From: Streptococcus pseudopneumoniae
GTDB taxonomy: Bacteria > Bacillota > Bacilli > Lactobacillales > Streptococcaceae
NCBI RefSeq assembly: GCF_001073085.1
Contig: NZ_JVFV01000023.1
Coordinates: forward strand, 1 to 38,795
DNA: 38,795 bases
Direction: 5' to 3'
In this document: positions 9,943-18,924 of the stretch, one piece after another
How positions within the stretch are numbered: the stretch's first letter is position 1
Layout: each line of letters begins with the position of its first letter
Translations under genes and position numbers: made by a program
The notes under the pieces: generated by a model
The model's database searches: none
The model's input: the letters and a program-made list of their open reading frames with translations, nothing else
Told to the model about the DNA's origin: nothing

Positions 9943-10331
9943 TTAACCAACCTTTCCAAATCACGCTTGAAAAGTGCTTTTTGGTCGTCAAAAGCTGGCT
10001 TAATAAACGGTTGTGCGCTCATTTTCCGAGTGCCTAGTTCAACGTATGCAGCATAAAGTGTTCCGGGGGCAACACGATACTTGAACCGATCAATCTTACT
10101 ACTGTTTACAGAGATAGAACGCTTAGTAGCACCAGTAGGCTTCACAAAGTGCCTGCTGCTTCCTCTACCCTCATAATGCCCCCTAAATTTTGAAGCATTC
10201 TCAACAGCTTTCTTTTGCATGTTACTGCCATGCTCTTCGATGATTTTTTCAACTTCTTCAAGCTTTGCAATTCGTTGCAATTTCGCTTGAAGCTTGTCTA
10301 AACCTCGAAGTTGAAAAGTTGTACTACCCAA
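9939..10331 (-). CDS. HK97 gp10-like tail/neck protein
   Basis: 130 residues. Resembles the HK97 gp10 family: an N-terminal helix (LDKLQAKLQRIAKLEEVEKI), a basic middle part, and the C-terminal segment YAAYVELGTRKMSAQPFIKP, which is the most conserved stretch of that family. It acts in head-tail or tail completion. It overlaps both neighbours by a few bases, consistent with one tightly coupled connector operon. Confidence 0.88.
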   Translation of the reverse strand: MGSTTFQLRGLDKLQAKLQRIAKLEEVEKIIEEHGSNMQKKAVENASKFRGHYEGRGSSRHFVKPTGATKRSISVNSSKIDRFKYRVAPGTLYAAYVELGTRKMSAQPFIKPAFDDQKALFKRDLERLVK

Positions 10332-10629
10332 TCGATTTGTCCCTTTCTAAGTAAAAAACTGTCTCGGATTGCTTGTCTGCTCTACACTTATAGCGTTCTC
10401 CTTGATAGTTAAGATAATCAAATGCGATTTTAGGTTTATTTTGCAGATAAACAACCTTTGAGTCTCGCTTATAAGCGCCAAATACAGCAACTTGCTTATT
10501 AAGACCCAAGTCCATAACATAAGCTGGCAAGACAAGTCGTTCATCTTCTCCTGTTGTGTATTCTCCAGTTTCTGGATCATACACTTCGGATTTCTTATTG
10601 AGAATTTCAACTCTATCGTTATATCTCAT
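10324..10629 (-). CDS. Head-tail joining (head closure) protein
   Basis: 101 residues, small and beta-rich, in the SPP1 gp16/head-closure position between connector and gp10-like protein. N-terminus MRYNDRVEILNKK is typical of head-closure proteins. The family closes the portal channel after packaging and forms the tail attachment surface. It overlaps the connector gene by 4 bases (ATGA) and the next gene by 8. Confidence 0.82.
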   Translation of the reverse strand: MRYNDRVEILNKKSEVYDPETGEYTTGEDERLVLPAYVMDLGLNKQVAVFGAYKRDSKVVYLQNKPKIAFDYLNYQGERYKCRADKQSETVFYLERDKSIG

Positions 10630-10943
10630 AACATTTTAAACCCCGCATTGAATGTTTTAGCGCAAACACGCTTGATAATGCTGTCATACTCTTTGAAATC
10701 ATCTGAACTAAAGGACATCGAAGCACCCTCTATGTCGTGCCTTGTCAGCCCTTCTGCACCTATGCGATTAAACCGTTTAATCATAACCTCGGTAATGATG
10801 TAATCAAGACCTTGTGGAACATCATCAACCCCAGCATAAGCCAAAAAATGAGAAGTTGTCAACGTAGAGATTGTATGAAGTAATGTGTCTTGTAAATTAT
10901 CGTCAATTCCTAACAACGTTTTAACTTGAGAGATATCTGCCAT
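10626..10943 (-). CDS. Head-tail connector (gp6/gp15-like)
   Basis: About 105 residues starting at ATG 10943 (MADISQVKTLLG), chosen because TTGGAGGG lies just upstream; the longer frame from 10967 lacks a good site. All-helical protein of the phage connector family (DNA packaging, gp6-like) that binds below the portal. The stretch YIITEVMIKRFNRIGAEGL is typical of this family. It follows the capsid and a small HeH-like protein. Confidence 0.83.
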   Translation of the reverse strand: MADISQVKTLLGIDDNLQDTLLHTISTLTTSHFLAYAGVDDVPQGLDYIITEVMIKRFNRIGAEGLTRHDIEGASMSFSSDDFKEYDSIIKRVCAKTFNAGFKML

Positions 10944-10944
10944 G

Positions 10945-11115
10945 CTATCCCTCCAATACAGAGACAAGTTCCTCTTTGTTCAAGGTTGAATAACCTTCAA
11001 TATTTCGTTCTTTCGCAATATCTTTTAGTTCTTTCACCGTGAAATCTCCATAGTTGATAACTTCTTCAACTTTCTGCTCTTTGTTTTGATGATGTCTGCG
11101 TAACATCATCCCCAT
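10945..11115 (-). CDS. Small Rho-N/HeH-like protein
   Basis: 56 residues, ATG at 11115 overlapping the capsid stop, ending just before the connector start. After a basic, Gln/His-rich N-terminus comes [29 protein letters not shown], split here by a short linker. That pattern matches the helix-extended-loop-helix (HeH)/Rho N-terminal motif often found in a small gene between capsid and connector, or at the end of a capsid protein. Function unknown; possibly DNA or connector contact. Confidence 0.75.
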   Translation of the reverse strand: MGMMLRRHHQNKEQKVEEVINYGDFTVKELKDIAKERNIEGYSTLNKEELVSVLEG

Positions 11116-11954
11116 TAAGCACCCCCGAATTTAACGACTCGTGTAGGATCGTACAAGTAAACGCCATAGTGTTCATCACCAGTGATAACCGTTGTCTTTT
11201 TAAGGATGTCACGGTCTGTTTCGATAGCTACATCACGTTTAAGATTGATTACAAACGCTCCGTATTTAGCGACATCATCTGTATCTGTGTCAACAGCTGA
11301 AACTTTAACAAGGAAACCTTTACCTTTTTCAACTTTTTTAGTACGAACAATTTGAATACCATGGAATTCGCCAAATGTCCCAGATACAACGATATCCGCG
11401 CCGATTTCTGAACCACGAACCCACTCTTTAGCAGCATCTCCGCGCAAAGCAATAGCATCTTCAGGGTTGAGAAGAGCAACGTAACGTGCGTCTTCTTCGT
11501 CTGCAAAGACTGCCAACGCTTTATCAAGTGCATCGCCAGTTGTAGGTGCTTCAGCTACGAATTGAGTGGCTTTTTTAGCTTCTTCCACTAAATCATTATC
11601 TACTTTGTTAGCGATAGCCAAAGCAATTTGATGTGTCGCTTGACCGATTGGATCACCATAACCAGAAAGAACCGATTCATCTGTAAGTTCAATACCTTTA
11701 CCAGCTTTTTTGATCGTCATAGTAGACTTCTTAGTAGTCAATTGGTCTGGAGTGATCGCTTCACCCTCGGCGATGTCTTTGGCATCTCCAGAGTATTCCC
11801 ATTTTGGAACTGTGACAGTTGTGCCTGGTTGCCCAACAAGTGTGCGCTCGACGAATGCAAGCGGTGTGAATTTAATCATTTTAGGAAGTTTAGCTGATAC
11901 CATATCAGCCATTACTTCTGGGTTGACCATTTGTGCAAGTTTAGTTTGTGTCAT
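11115..11954 (-). CDS. Major capsid protein
   Basis: 279 residues, similar to HK97-fold major capsid proteins of streptococcal phages (N4-gp56/phage_capsid type). Visible features: N-terminal helix, E-loop region around [19 protein letters not shown] (~47-65), then spine helix and P-domain. It is directly downstream of the scaffold gene with a good GGATAAT-type spacing. No N-terminal delta domain is seen, consistent with a separate scaffold protein. Confidence 0.92.
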   Translation of the reverse strand: MTQTKLAQMVNPEVMADMVSAKLPKMIKFTPLAFVERTLVGQPGTTVTVPKWEYSGDAKDIAEGEAITPDQLTTKKSTMTIKKAGKGIELTDESVLSGYGDPIGQATHQIALAIANKVDNDLVEEAKKATQFVAEAPTTGDALDKALAVFADEEDARYVALLNPEDAIALRGDAAKEWVRGSEIGADIVVSGTFGEFHGIQIVRTKKVEKGKGFLVKVSAVDTDTDDVAKYGAFVINLKRDVAIETDRDILKKTTVITGDEHYGVYLYDPTRVVKFGGA

Positions 11955-11960
11955 TGTCTA

Positions 11961-12545
11961 TTATCCTTTCAACTTATGATATAGTTCTGGGTTATTTTGT
12001 AGTAATTCATTTCTACTTTGATAACCCATTTTGTTAAATTGTTCTTTGGTAATTCCACCATCAGAAACATCTTCCATCTTCTTAGGTGTCTTACCTTTTA
12101 GTTTCTCACCGACTTTCTTATCGGCTAAGTCATTCACCAAAGCTACAAAGCTTTCTACAGCCTCCTGTGTAGCCTCTGCGGTGTCTTGTACGACAAGTCC
12201 TAGGATTTTATCATCTACAACAATACCGCCTTCAGAAAGCATTTTAGAGGCTTCTCGCTCTAGTCCGCTACGATTGATTTTGGCTTCCAGTTCAGCAATG
12301 TATGCTTTTTGTTTTTCCTGTTCATACTCTGCTTTCTGGGTTTCGTTCATCTGACGTAGCTTTTCGGCTTCATCCATCTTAGCTTGATACTCTTTTTCAG
12401 CAGAACGCTTGGCCTTAGCTTTTTCTTTCTGAATGATTTCATCAAGCTGAGATTGTGTGAATGTTTTTTCTGTAGTTTTTTCTTCTTGAGTGCTAGCTTG
12501 TTCAAGTTCAGGTTCTTCTACAGTTGTTTTTTGTTCTTCTGCCAT
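11961..12545 (-). CDS. Capsid scaffolding protein (DUF4355-like)
   Basis: 194 residues, highly charged. Acidic Glu/Thr-rich N-terminus, then a long coiled coil (~30-95: EKAKAKRSAEKEYQ, EKLRQMNETQKAEYEQEKQK) and a C-terminal helix-loop-helix (FNKMGYQSRNELLQNNPELY) typical of DUF4355 phage scaffold proteins. It guides procapsid assembly and is absent from the mature head. Lies immediately upstream of the capsid gene; AAAGGAGGGCC ribosome binding site. Confidence 0.9.
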   Translation of the reverse strand: MAEEQKTTVEEPELEQASTQEEKTTEKTFTQSQLDEIIQKEKAKAKRSAEKEYQAKMDEAEKLRQMNETQKAEYEQEKQKAYIAELEAKINRSGLEREASKMLSEGGIVVDDKILGLVVQDTAEATQEAVESFVALVNDLADKKVGEKLKGKTPKKMEDVSDGGITKEQFNKMGYQSRNELLQNNPELYHKLKG

Positions 12546-12617
12546 TTAAGGCCCTCCTTTTAAGTCCGAGTGGACTGATATCCTTGGCTTTTAATGTCGT
12601 CAAAGTTCGGACAATAT

Positions 12618-12644
12618 AAAAACCGTACGGGATTCCATACGGTT
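12618..12644 (-). terminator. Intrinsic terminator after small head-region gene
   Basis: On the - strand AACCGTA and TACGGTT form a 7-bp stem with a 10-nt loop, followed by TTTATATT. It lies 5 bases past the stop of the 70-residue gene and 73 bases before the scaffold gene. Confidence 0.7.
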
Positions 12645-12649
12645 AGGTT

Positions 12650-12862
12650 TTATAGTTTAATTTCTTCAATTTTCGCACGCTGTTCTAGAATCGAAAGATA
12701 ATCCCACATGACTGAACGCTGACGCTTTAACAAATCAATCGGGCATTTAGGTTCAAACTCTAGCTGCCCTTTTTCGTATCGACCAATCATCGTGTCTATT
12801 TTTTTGAATCGTTCTCTCAATTCATGATATTCTTTTCTAAATCTTTCTTTCCAATCTACCAT
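12650..12862 (-). CDS. Small phage protein of the crAss001_48-related type
   Basis: 70 residues from ATG 12862, preceded by AAAGGAG at 7 bases; an upstream TTG would give a less likely 77-residue form. Resembles small phage proteins with the pattern WKERFRKEYHELRERFKKI and CPIDLLKRQRSVMWDYLSIL (crAss001_48-related). Two helices, no catalytic motif, function unknown. It has its own strong promoter and terminator inside the head gene cluster, so it can be expressed apart from its neighbours. Confidence 0.8.
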   Translation of the reverse strand: MVDWKERFRKEYHELRERFKKIDTMIGRYEKGQLEFEPKCPIDLLKRQRSVMWDYLSILEQRAKIEEIKL

Positions 12863-12911
12863 TTTTTCTACTCCTTTCTTCAATTCACTAATTTATAGCA
12901 ATTTACAGTGA

Positions 12912-12939
12912 TTTATAGCAGTCTATTCCTGCAAGTCAA
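12912..12939 (-). promoter_or_regulatory. Putative sigma-A promoter inside head cluster
   Basis: TTGACT, 16 bases, TATAAA, with TG-C directly before the -10 (extended -10). It points at the 70-residue gene 50 bases away. A second TTGCTATAAAT copy lies 20 bases downstream. Strong by sequence; not tested. Confidence 0.6.
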
Positions 12940-12955
12940 GATTCTGGATCACCTC

Positions 12956-13207
12956 CTAATCTTTAATAGAACGATTTGAAACCTTGGCGTAAACATCCAC
13001 ATAAGTCTCTTTCTTGTCTCCGTTATGCGTGATTTCTGCATAATTTCCACAAGGTTCGCTTGATGTAATTGCGTTCGTACTAACAAGAGCTTTCCAATTT
13101 TGTAAAGTCTTGCTAAACCAAACTACAAAGCAATCTTCTGCTTTGATTTCACGACCTGATAAGCGCGAAAATTCTTGTGATGCCAATTGTTTTGCTTTTT
13201 CTAACAT
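12956..13207 (-). CDS. DUF6275-like phage protein
   Basis: 83 residues from ATG 13207, preceded by GGAGG 7 bases upstream. Sequence similar to the small DUF6275 family (MLEKAKQLASQEF, FVVWFSKTLQNWKALVST, TYVDVYAK). Function unknown. A strong GGAGGTGAT lies just after its stop, on the same strand, but leads to no gene start. Confidence 0.72.
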   Translation of the reverse strand: MLEKAKQLASQEFSRLSGREIKAEDCFVVWFSKTLQNWKALVSTNAITSSEPCGNYAEITHNGDKKETYVDVYAKVSNRSIKD

Positions 13208-13208
13208 T

Positions 13209-13472
13209 TTATTCCTCCGTTTTTTCATATGTTTCTGCAAAAATATCAGGCTTACATGGATAAAATTCACCTTGCACGCCTTTGATAATGTAGTCGCCTT
13301 CTGTTGCTACCATCAATCCTTCAAGTGTTTCTATCTTTAGAACTGGATTATCCAAATCAGCATAATCTACACGAACTGGATCCAATCCTAACTCTGACAA
13401 TTTCAAAATTGATTCTTCAGTATCTACGAACTGAACCGCCTCAATTACTACAGGTTTCTTTCTGTATTTCAT
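13209..13472 (-). CDS. Phage hypothetical protein (MKYRKKPVVIEAVQF family)
   Basis: 87 residues from ATG 13472, with AAAGGAT upstream. The opening KYRKKPVVIEAVQF and the ending DYIIKGVQGEFYPCKPDIFAETYE are the signature of a very common small phage protein with no known function, usually a beta-rich fold. It begins 22 bases after the U-tract of a terminator, so it must be reached by read-through. Confidence 0.85.
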   Translation of the reverse strand: MKYRKKPVVIEAVQFVDTEESILKLSELGLDPVRVDYADLDNPVLKIETLEGLMVATEGDYIIKGVQGEFYPCKPDIFAETYEKTEE

Positions 13473-13493
13473 TTCTTCAATCCTTTCTGAGCA

Positions 13494-13526
13494 CGAAAAA
13501 AGCACTTAGATTTTTCTAGGTGCTTT
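13494..13526 (-). terminator. Intrinsic terminator/attenuator
   Basis: - strand AAGCAC and GTGCTT flank an inner CTAG/CTAA pairing, followed by TTTTTT. It lies between two genes on the same strand; the downstream start codon is 22 bases past the U-tract and there is no room for a promoter. Confidence 0.75.
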
Positions 13527-13547
13527 GATAATTGTTGGTTATTTTTT

Positions 13548-13790
13548 TTACCCAAAACCGTGTGAAAATTTATCTGGCAATTTTTTGCCAAGTTTGATGC
13601 TTTTAATTAAAGTATCTTTTACAAACGAAGCAAACTCTTCCAAATCGTCGCCTGTATAACTGTAATTCAAGGTGTTTTTATCCACTGTAGCAATGCCTTC
13701 ACACTCTCCACTCACTGCAGAATATTGTCGCAGAGTGGCGTCGTCTTCAATCCTGCTCAAAGTAATAATCTGTTTATCAATCTTCGCCAT
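13548..13790 (-). CDS. Small phage hypothetical protein
   Basis: 80 residues from ATG 13790 (MAKIDKQIITLSR); GGAGG lies 9 bases upstream, and a GTG 6 bases earlier is less well placed. Overlaps the end of the MuF-like gene. Mixed alpha/beta with no known domain. Small genes in this place are common in streptococcal phage head clusters. Confidence 0.7.
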   Translation of the reverse strand: MAKIDKQIITLSRIEDDATLRQYSAVSGECEGIATVDKNTLNYSYTGDDLEEFASFVKDTLIKSIKLGKKLPDKFSHGFG

Positions 13791-15258
13791 TTTCACTTGC
13801 CTCCTGATAATTAAATTTTATGTTAGCTTTTTTATGAGCTTCATCATAATCCATTTTTTTATGATTCATGTAGTACGACTCAAGACTCTCGTGTTGTAGC
13901 ATTATTATATCACTCTCTTTTGGGTTGCCCGTGTATAACCTTTGGAAACTTTGAGCCATATCATAATGTGGATAAAAGTTCATCATTCTTTCTTCAAAGG
14001 CTTCATAATCCCACAATAAATACTTATTGTCTAGGATGTGTTCTAATGCTTTTAACACTGTTGAATATGGTAGTTTACTGCTTTTTACCATTTTTTTCAC
14101 AACGTCTGCTCTGTTCGAATTTCTCAACTGATTGTAGTATCTTACTGCGAAGTCATTCTTTTGTTTCTCTACGTCTCCACGAGCAGCGCTTATTGAACCG
14201 CTAGAGACTAAAGAATCCAACTTATCCATACCCTGATTATACATCTTTTCCCCGTCTTTCGCAACATACTTGTTGTTCAAAGCTTTATAATCCGTATCAT
14301 CACGTATTCCATAGCGCTTTGAATCTTTCCTAAAATGCGGTACTGTCGTACATCGACAGTTAGGATGAAACGGTGGTGCGTTCAATGCTGGAACCAACTC
14401 AGATACTTTAAATATCTTCCCATTGAACGGTTGGCAAATCTGACACGCTTTTAATTCTGTCATGATTTCATATTCTTCGACACCATTAGCCTCATAGTTA
14501 GTTTTCTGTGCTTCTGAATAAACCCTTGCTGACTCTGTAACTGCCAACCGTCTAGCGTAGCCATACGAAACATCAAACTCTTTCCTAAGGTTGTTAATCA
14601 GAACATTTGTGCCTTTGCCTCTCAAAACGGTATCAGTAACACCTTTCTTGACGATATCTCTCAACTCGCTTTGCCTTTCCCAAATTCTAGAAGACCACGT
14701 CGCATTATTGAAATTAGCGTATATAATCGTATCTGCTGATACTTTTGAAGCTTCAAAACTTCCGAGCGTCATATTCAAGACACCAGCACTAAACAGATTC
14801 TCTCGTCTGATTGATTCAGTCAAATGCTTATCTATGATTTCAAACTCACTCAAAGCCAAATCATATTGATGTAGTTTGATATTAGCTTGCAACACTTCAA
14901 GACGACTTGTTTTCATCTTAAGATTATACAATCTCATCAAGTCGTTTTCTGCCTTTGTGAAATCCTCGCTCGTTACTTTCTGACCACGTTCCCTTATGCG
15001 ATTGGCACGTTCAACTAACTGTCTAGCCTTAAACTCAACATTGACCATATCGAGCCTATCAGCTCTCTGTTTAGCTTCTAGCTTCGTGATGCCTTCTTTA
15101 TCAGCGTACCTTTGCCAAAAACTATCTATTTCTTTCTGAATATTGTTAGCGTGTTGTTGATAGACACCGTGCAGTTGATAAGCTACTCTCTTATCTGCTA
15201 GTTCCCTAGCCTTTTCTTCAGCACGATACCTATCTTCCCAATACTTATTGGTCAACAT
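13777..15258 (-). CDS. Minor head protein, SPP1 gp7/MuF-like
   Basis: 493 residues. The segment around 260-300 contains CQICQPFNGK and FHPNCRCTTVP, the Cys/His signature of the phage Mu F-like (Phage_Mu_F) head protein. The N-terminal half is helical and charged. These proteins are few per virion and sit near the portal; some leave with the DNA. It lies directly downstream of the portal and overlaps it by 14 bases. The C-terminal ~150 residues are of unknown function. Confidence 0.9.
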   Translation of the reverse strand: MLTNKYWEDRYRAEEKARELADKRVAYQLHGVYQQHANNIQKEIDSFWQRYADKEGITKLEAKQRADRLDMVNVEFKARQLVERANRIRERGQKVTSEDFTKAENDLMRLYNLKMKTSRLEVLQANIKLHQYDLALSEFEIIDKHLTESIRRENLFSAGVLNMTLGSFEASKVSADTIIYANFNNATWSSRIWERQSELRDIVKKGVTDTVLRGKGTNVLINNLRKEFDVSYGYARRLAVTESARVYSEAQKTNYEANGVEEYEIMTELKACQICQPFNGKIFKVSELVPALNAPPFHPNCRCTTVPHFRKDSKRYGIRDDTDYKALNNKYVAKDGEKMYNQGMDKLDSLVSSGSISAARGDVEKQKNDFAVRYYNQLRNSNRADVVKKMVKSSKLPYSTVLKALEHILDNKYLLWDYEAFEERMMNFYPHYDMAQSFQRLYTGNPKESDIIMLQHESLESYYMNHKKMDYDEAHKKANIKFNYQEASENGED

Positions 15259-16636
15259 CTGCTATAACTTTCTGACTTTCATCTATTTCAGCGTCTGAGT
15301 AGATTTTTTGTTTTTCTAAACGAATCTCAAGATTGCTCATAGATTCCTCTTCTTTTCCCATTTTTTCGATTTCTTTCTGCGGATCATCTATGATAGATAG
15401 GACAGATAGCTTAGTTTCTTCTGAAACTTGTCCAGATAACTGTCCTACAATCTGCGCCTCTTCAAGAATGTTTCTTGGTACATTTCTAGTAAATGTATAG
15501 GTCAAATCTGTCCATGCATTTTCATAGACCGTTGTCAAAGGCACGCTAAACACAATCTGATACAAGCGATTAAATGCAGATTGTAGCTTTCTATCTTTCA
15601 TGCGAGCTAGATTGTCCATCGCCTGCAACTTAAACGCAAGAGCAGTGCCGGATGAATTTCCAAATTCGGATTCAGACATATTAGCAACCATTGAAATAGC
15701 AAAAATAGACTCTTTCAATAAACTGATAAAGTTCTCTTGCGTCGTGTCTGAACTTGGTTTTTCTAAGAAATTAACCTCAGGCAACGGTCCGTCACCATTT
15801 TTCCAAAGATTGAAAATCCTGTTCTCTCTGATTTGGCCAGCATCTTCTTCCTGTAATTCAACGCCAAGTACCTTCAAATAAGCGTCTGCGAAATAATCTA
15901 CATCATTCGCTTTCTCGCTTGCTGCCTTGTTTAAAGCATTTATCAAGGTCTTGACGCTTTCAAAAATACTTTGCCGTTCTTCGTTCTCAATCACTTCAAC
16001 GACTGGAATGGAACTATAGATGTGTTGAGTACGCTCACCAAACCTTGCTGAACCACCAGTTGAGAATGTAGCGTCAATCACTTCATCATTCGTGATAACT
16101 TGTCCGACACCTGTTTGGCTATTCTCGTTAAACGTGTACCTTACTGCAAACAGTGGTCGCTCTTCAATGCTATTATCATGCACGATGAACATATTGATTG
16201 GACTGTTATATGTCGCTCTAGTCTGCTTGTATTCGTCTTGATAAACATAAATGAACGCATGACCAAATACACTAGACATCTTAGCAAGTTCAAACTCTGA
16301 ATCTTCCATATCGTTGATCTTACGGAACTTGGCAACAAATTCATTCACGCCTTCGTCTTCATGCTTGATTTTAACTGGCACACCAATTTGGTAGCCTGTG
16401 AACGTGTCTACAATATATTTTGCGTAATTAAAAACCAGGCGGTTGTCTGGTTTCCAACTATCTTTTTTAGGCATTTTCAAGACTTCATGTTGTGAGAGAT
16501 ACATATCCTCACTTTCAACATAATTCTTGACTAGTTTGCTCATGTGAAGCCTAATCGCCTTGGTAACGATTTCTTCATTCACTTTCTCACTCGTTGTCGT
16601 GATGACTTTTCGTTTATTAACAAAAACTTTTGCCAA
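15245..16636 (-). CDS. Portal protein (SPP1 gp6-like)
   Basis: 463 residues, SPP1-type portal family. Begins at TTG 16636, placed 9 bases after AAAGGAGG; no ATG fits better. Recognisable portal features: YAKYIVDTFTGYQIG near the N-terminus, the wing/stem region with FGNSSGTALAFKLQAMDNL (~330-350) and the acidic C-terminus. Twelve copies form the ring through which DNA enters. It sits between large terminase and the MuF-like protein. Confidence 0.95.
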   Translation of the reverse strand: MAKVFVNKRKVITTTSEKVNEEIVTKAIRLHMSKLVKNYVESEDMYLSQHEVLKMPKKDSWKPDNRLVFNYAKYIVDTFTGYQIGVPVKIKHEDEGVNEFVAKFRKINDMEDSEFELAKMSSVFGHAFIYVYQDEYKQTRATYNSPINMFIVHDNSIEERPLFAVRYTFNENSQTGVGQVITNDEVIDATFSTGGSARFGERTQHIYSSIPVVEVIENEERQSIFESVKTLINALNKAASEKANDVDYFADAYLKVLGVELQEEDAGQIRENRIFNLWKNGDGPLPEVNFLEKPSSDTTQENFISLLKESIFAISMVANMSESEFGNSSGTALAFKLQAMDNLARMKDRKLQSAFNRLYQIVFSVPLTTVYENAWTDLTYTFTRNVPRNILEEAQIVGQLSGQVSEETKLSVLSIIDDPQKEIEKMGKEEESMSNLEIRLEKQKIYSDAEIDESQKVIADVDQ

Positions 16637-16638
16637 TT

Positions 16639-17898
16639 TTAAAAACCTCCTTTGAATAGTTTAATTTTGGTTTTATATATCCTGTCTTGCAAAGCGTATC
16701 TTATAGCATCGATGCAGTGGTTATAGCTATCTACTGGCTCATTTATGTATTCGTTCGTCTTCTTATCTTTCTTCCAGGTATAATTTTCAAGTTCTTCAAT
16801 CAACTTTACGCACCTTTCATCTACTATCCAGTCGTACTGTAAGAGATACTGGATCCCTTGCATAACCGATCCAGGACCTTTCTGCACATCGATAACCCGA
16901 GGAATTCCAAGATTTCGCAATTCTTGGTTCGATTTCTTTTCTGCTGAGTCTGCTCTGATTTGCTCTTTAGCATACCCAAGGGCCTTGATACTTTCTGCGA
17001 TTTTGTCATTCGTCAATCCCTTTCTTACAAATTCCTCAACGACGTATAAACGCTTGTTAGTATCGTCTATTCGTACATGAAGCAAGGCTGACGGGTCATT
17101 GATAAAACCGTAGTCAAGACCAAAATAAGCCGGCAGATGCTCCCATTCGCTTTTATTCAGTAACCGCTTCTCGTATTTCGGAAAGACTAGCTTGTCCAGA
17201 GTTGCGAACTCACCCAGAGCGTAAATCTTGTAGTACGCTTCATTCCTGTTGGCCAGTTCTTCGATATTCTCGATTGTAACCTGGTCTAAAAAACGATTAT
17301 CTTTGTATGACGTATGATAAACAACTGTATTTGTTGGCTTCTTCACAAAAAAAGCGTTATACGTCCAGTTTACTTTCGATACCGGGTTAAACATCAAAAA
17401 AATTTGCTTATTCAAGTGTTTCTTATCCCTTAAACGCAAAGTCAACTGCGTGTAATCATCTAATGTGAACTCAGAGGCTTCTTCCATAACGACATCAGAC
17501 ACACCCTTGATTGACTTTATTTTCTCTGGGTTGTCCAGCCCTTTGAAAATAAACTGAGCTCCGTTTGGCAATTCTATTCGGTATGCTGAATTGTTGACCT
17601 TGCACTTGTCGAGTAACTGCCAATTATCCAAACATTGTTTCATATCCTCAAAAATCGAGTCATACACAGTAGATCCAACTTTACGCAAGAATAGAACCTT
17701 GCGTGGATGCTTCCAATCTTGGCAAGCCTTATATACTACTTTCTGAATAACCCCATGGCTCTTTCCGCTTGAAGCTCCACCGTAGTGAACTTCGGTAAAA
17801 GTTGAGTAATCGTTAAGCTTGTCGTAGATATGCTTATTAAAAACTCTGCTAGGATATTGAATGACAATATTGATTTTCGGCCTAGTCTTCGTCAGCAT
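16639..17898 (-). CDS. Terminase large subunit (PBSX type)
   Basis: 419 residues from ATG 17898 (MLTKTRP), with AGGTG 6 bases upstream; a GTG at 17907 is less likely. The ATPase part has GGASSGKS (~40-47, Walker A) and VVMEEASEF (~136-144, Walker B with catalytic Glu). The C-terminal nuclease part starts near FGLDYGFINDPSALL (~250) with its Asp. It packages DNA through the portal and cuts the concatemer. It overlaps the small subunit gene by 17 bases. Confidence 0.96.
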   Translation of the reverse strand: MLTKTRPKINIVIQYPSRVFNKHIYDKLNDYSTFTEVHYGGASSGKSHGVIQKVVYKACQDWKHPRKVLFLRKVGSTVYDSIFEDMKQCLDNWQLLDKCKVNNSAYRIELPNGAQFIFKGLDNPEKIKSIKGVSDVVMEEASEFTLDDYTQLTLRLRDKKHLNKQIFLMFNPVSKVNWTYNAFFVKKPTNTVVYHTSYKDNRFLDQVTIENIEELANRNEAYYKIYALGEFATLDKLVFPKYEKRLLNKSEWEHLPAYFGLDYGFINDPSALLHVRIDDTNKRLYVVEEFVRKGLTNDKIAESIKALGYAKEQIRADSAEKKSNQELRNLGIPRVIDVQKGPGSVMQGIQYLLQYDWIVDERCVKLIEELENYTWKKDKKTNEYINEPVDSYNHCIDAIRYALQDRIYKTKIKLFKGGF

Positions 17899-18331
17899 CC
17901 CAATCACCTACCTTAATTTCGATCACTCGTTTATTAGCTATATCACTATCTAGTGTTCTTTCGTCACGTTTATTTCTAATCTGCAAAGCTTTAATACGCT
18001 CTTTTTGTTCTTTCTTATCAAGGTTATCTTTAGCATCTGTTGTAGTCAGCTTGCTAATTTGTTCAAACGCTCTAACGTTACCTTTCATAGCCTTCTGCAT
18101 CATAACCATAGCTAGAGCCATTTCATTAGTTGAGTCAAAACCTAATTCTTCAAGTTGTTTCTTCACGTTTGGACTTGCAACTTCGGCTTGCAGGATTGTC
18201 TCAAAAGCCTTTTTTAGGTTCGCTTTTTTTCTACGAACTTTGCCTGAAGCCACTCCCGCTTTTTTTGCATTTTCTCGGCGTTCGCTCGGAGTTCGTTCTG
18301 AATTTTTTATCAAGTTTTGCTCATTAGCCAT
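17882..18331 (-). CDS. Terminase small subunit
   Basis: 149 residues in the terS position. Basic N-terminus (SERRENAKKAGVASGKVRRKKANLK), central helices and a charged, Lys/Glu-rich C-terminal coiled coil. Small subunits recognise the packaging site (pac/cos) and regulate the large subunit. No canonical HTH is obvious by eye, so the name rests mostly on position. Confidence 0.8.
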   Translation of the reverse strand: MANEQNLIKNSERTPSERRENAKKAGVASGKVRRKKANLKKAFETILQAEVASPNVKKQLEELGFDSTNEMALAMVMMQKAMKGNVRAFEQISKLTTTDAKDNLDKKEQKERIKALQIRNKRDERTLDSDIANKRVIEIKVGDWDADED

Positions 18332-18360
18332 CGCCTCACTTCCTTTTCAAAAAAATAGAA

Positions 18361-18867
18361 TCAATTCAATTTAACAGCTTCTCTTCCTGTCTCTTTTTCC
18401 CAACGTCTGATAATCAAATCGACGTATTTGGGTTCTAATTCATTGATATAACACGTCCGTCCTAGCCTCTCGCAAGCGATAAGAGTTGAACCGCTTCCTC
18501 CGAAAACATCCAAAACAACGTCGCCTTTCCGAGTTGATGACTTGAGCATAAGCGCTACTAGCGCGAGTGGTTTGGAAGTTACATGTCCACCTGCGCGCTC
18601 TCTCTCATCCCCACTCGTTCTACTAAAATGTAATACATTATTGAAATTCGCATGTGTCGCGTCAAAGAAAGCGCGGGTCGCGTAGTAGTCCTGTTTGATA
18701 CGGTCGTAGTCCTGTTTGATACGGTCGTAGTCTGCCGTCCATTCTTCACCATAGTATTCAGCTAGTTTCTTGTAATGTTCAAACGGTATGAGCGACCATT
18801 GGGATTTTGTAAACCAATGCGAGTACATTGTTACACCTGTTATCTCTTTCAATTTCTTCGATGTCAA
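18361..18867 (-). pseudogene. C-terminal part of ParB-type DNA methylase, separated by a nonsense codon
   Basis: In frame with the upstream half and interrupted only by TAA 18925-18927; a TTG at 18867 or ATG at 18828 is a weak internal start. Holds the SAM-binding motif FGGSGSTLIACERLGRTC (motif I region) of N6/N4 methylases. A perfect 21-bp tandem duplication (18,685-18,726) repeats DYDRIKQ. The fragment alone lacks DPPY, so it should be inactive unless the two parts reassociate or the TAA is read through. Confidence 0.8.
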
Positions 18868-18924
18868 TCCTACGCGCTCAGCGGCTTCTGCTAGCGGCTT
18901 CCTGATTGCCTCGTAGCCTTCGAA

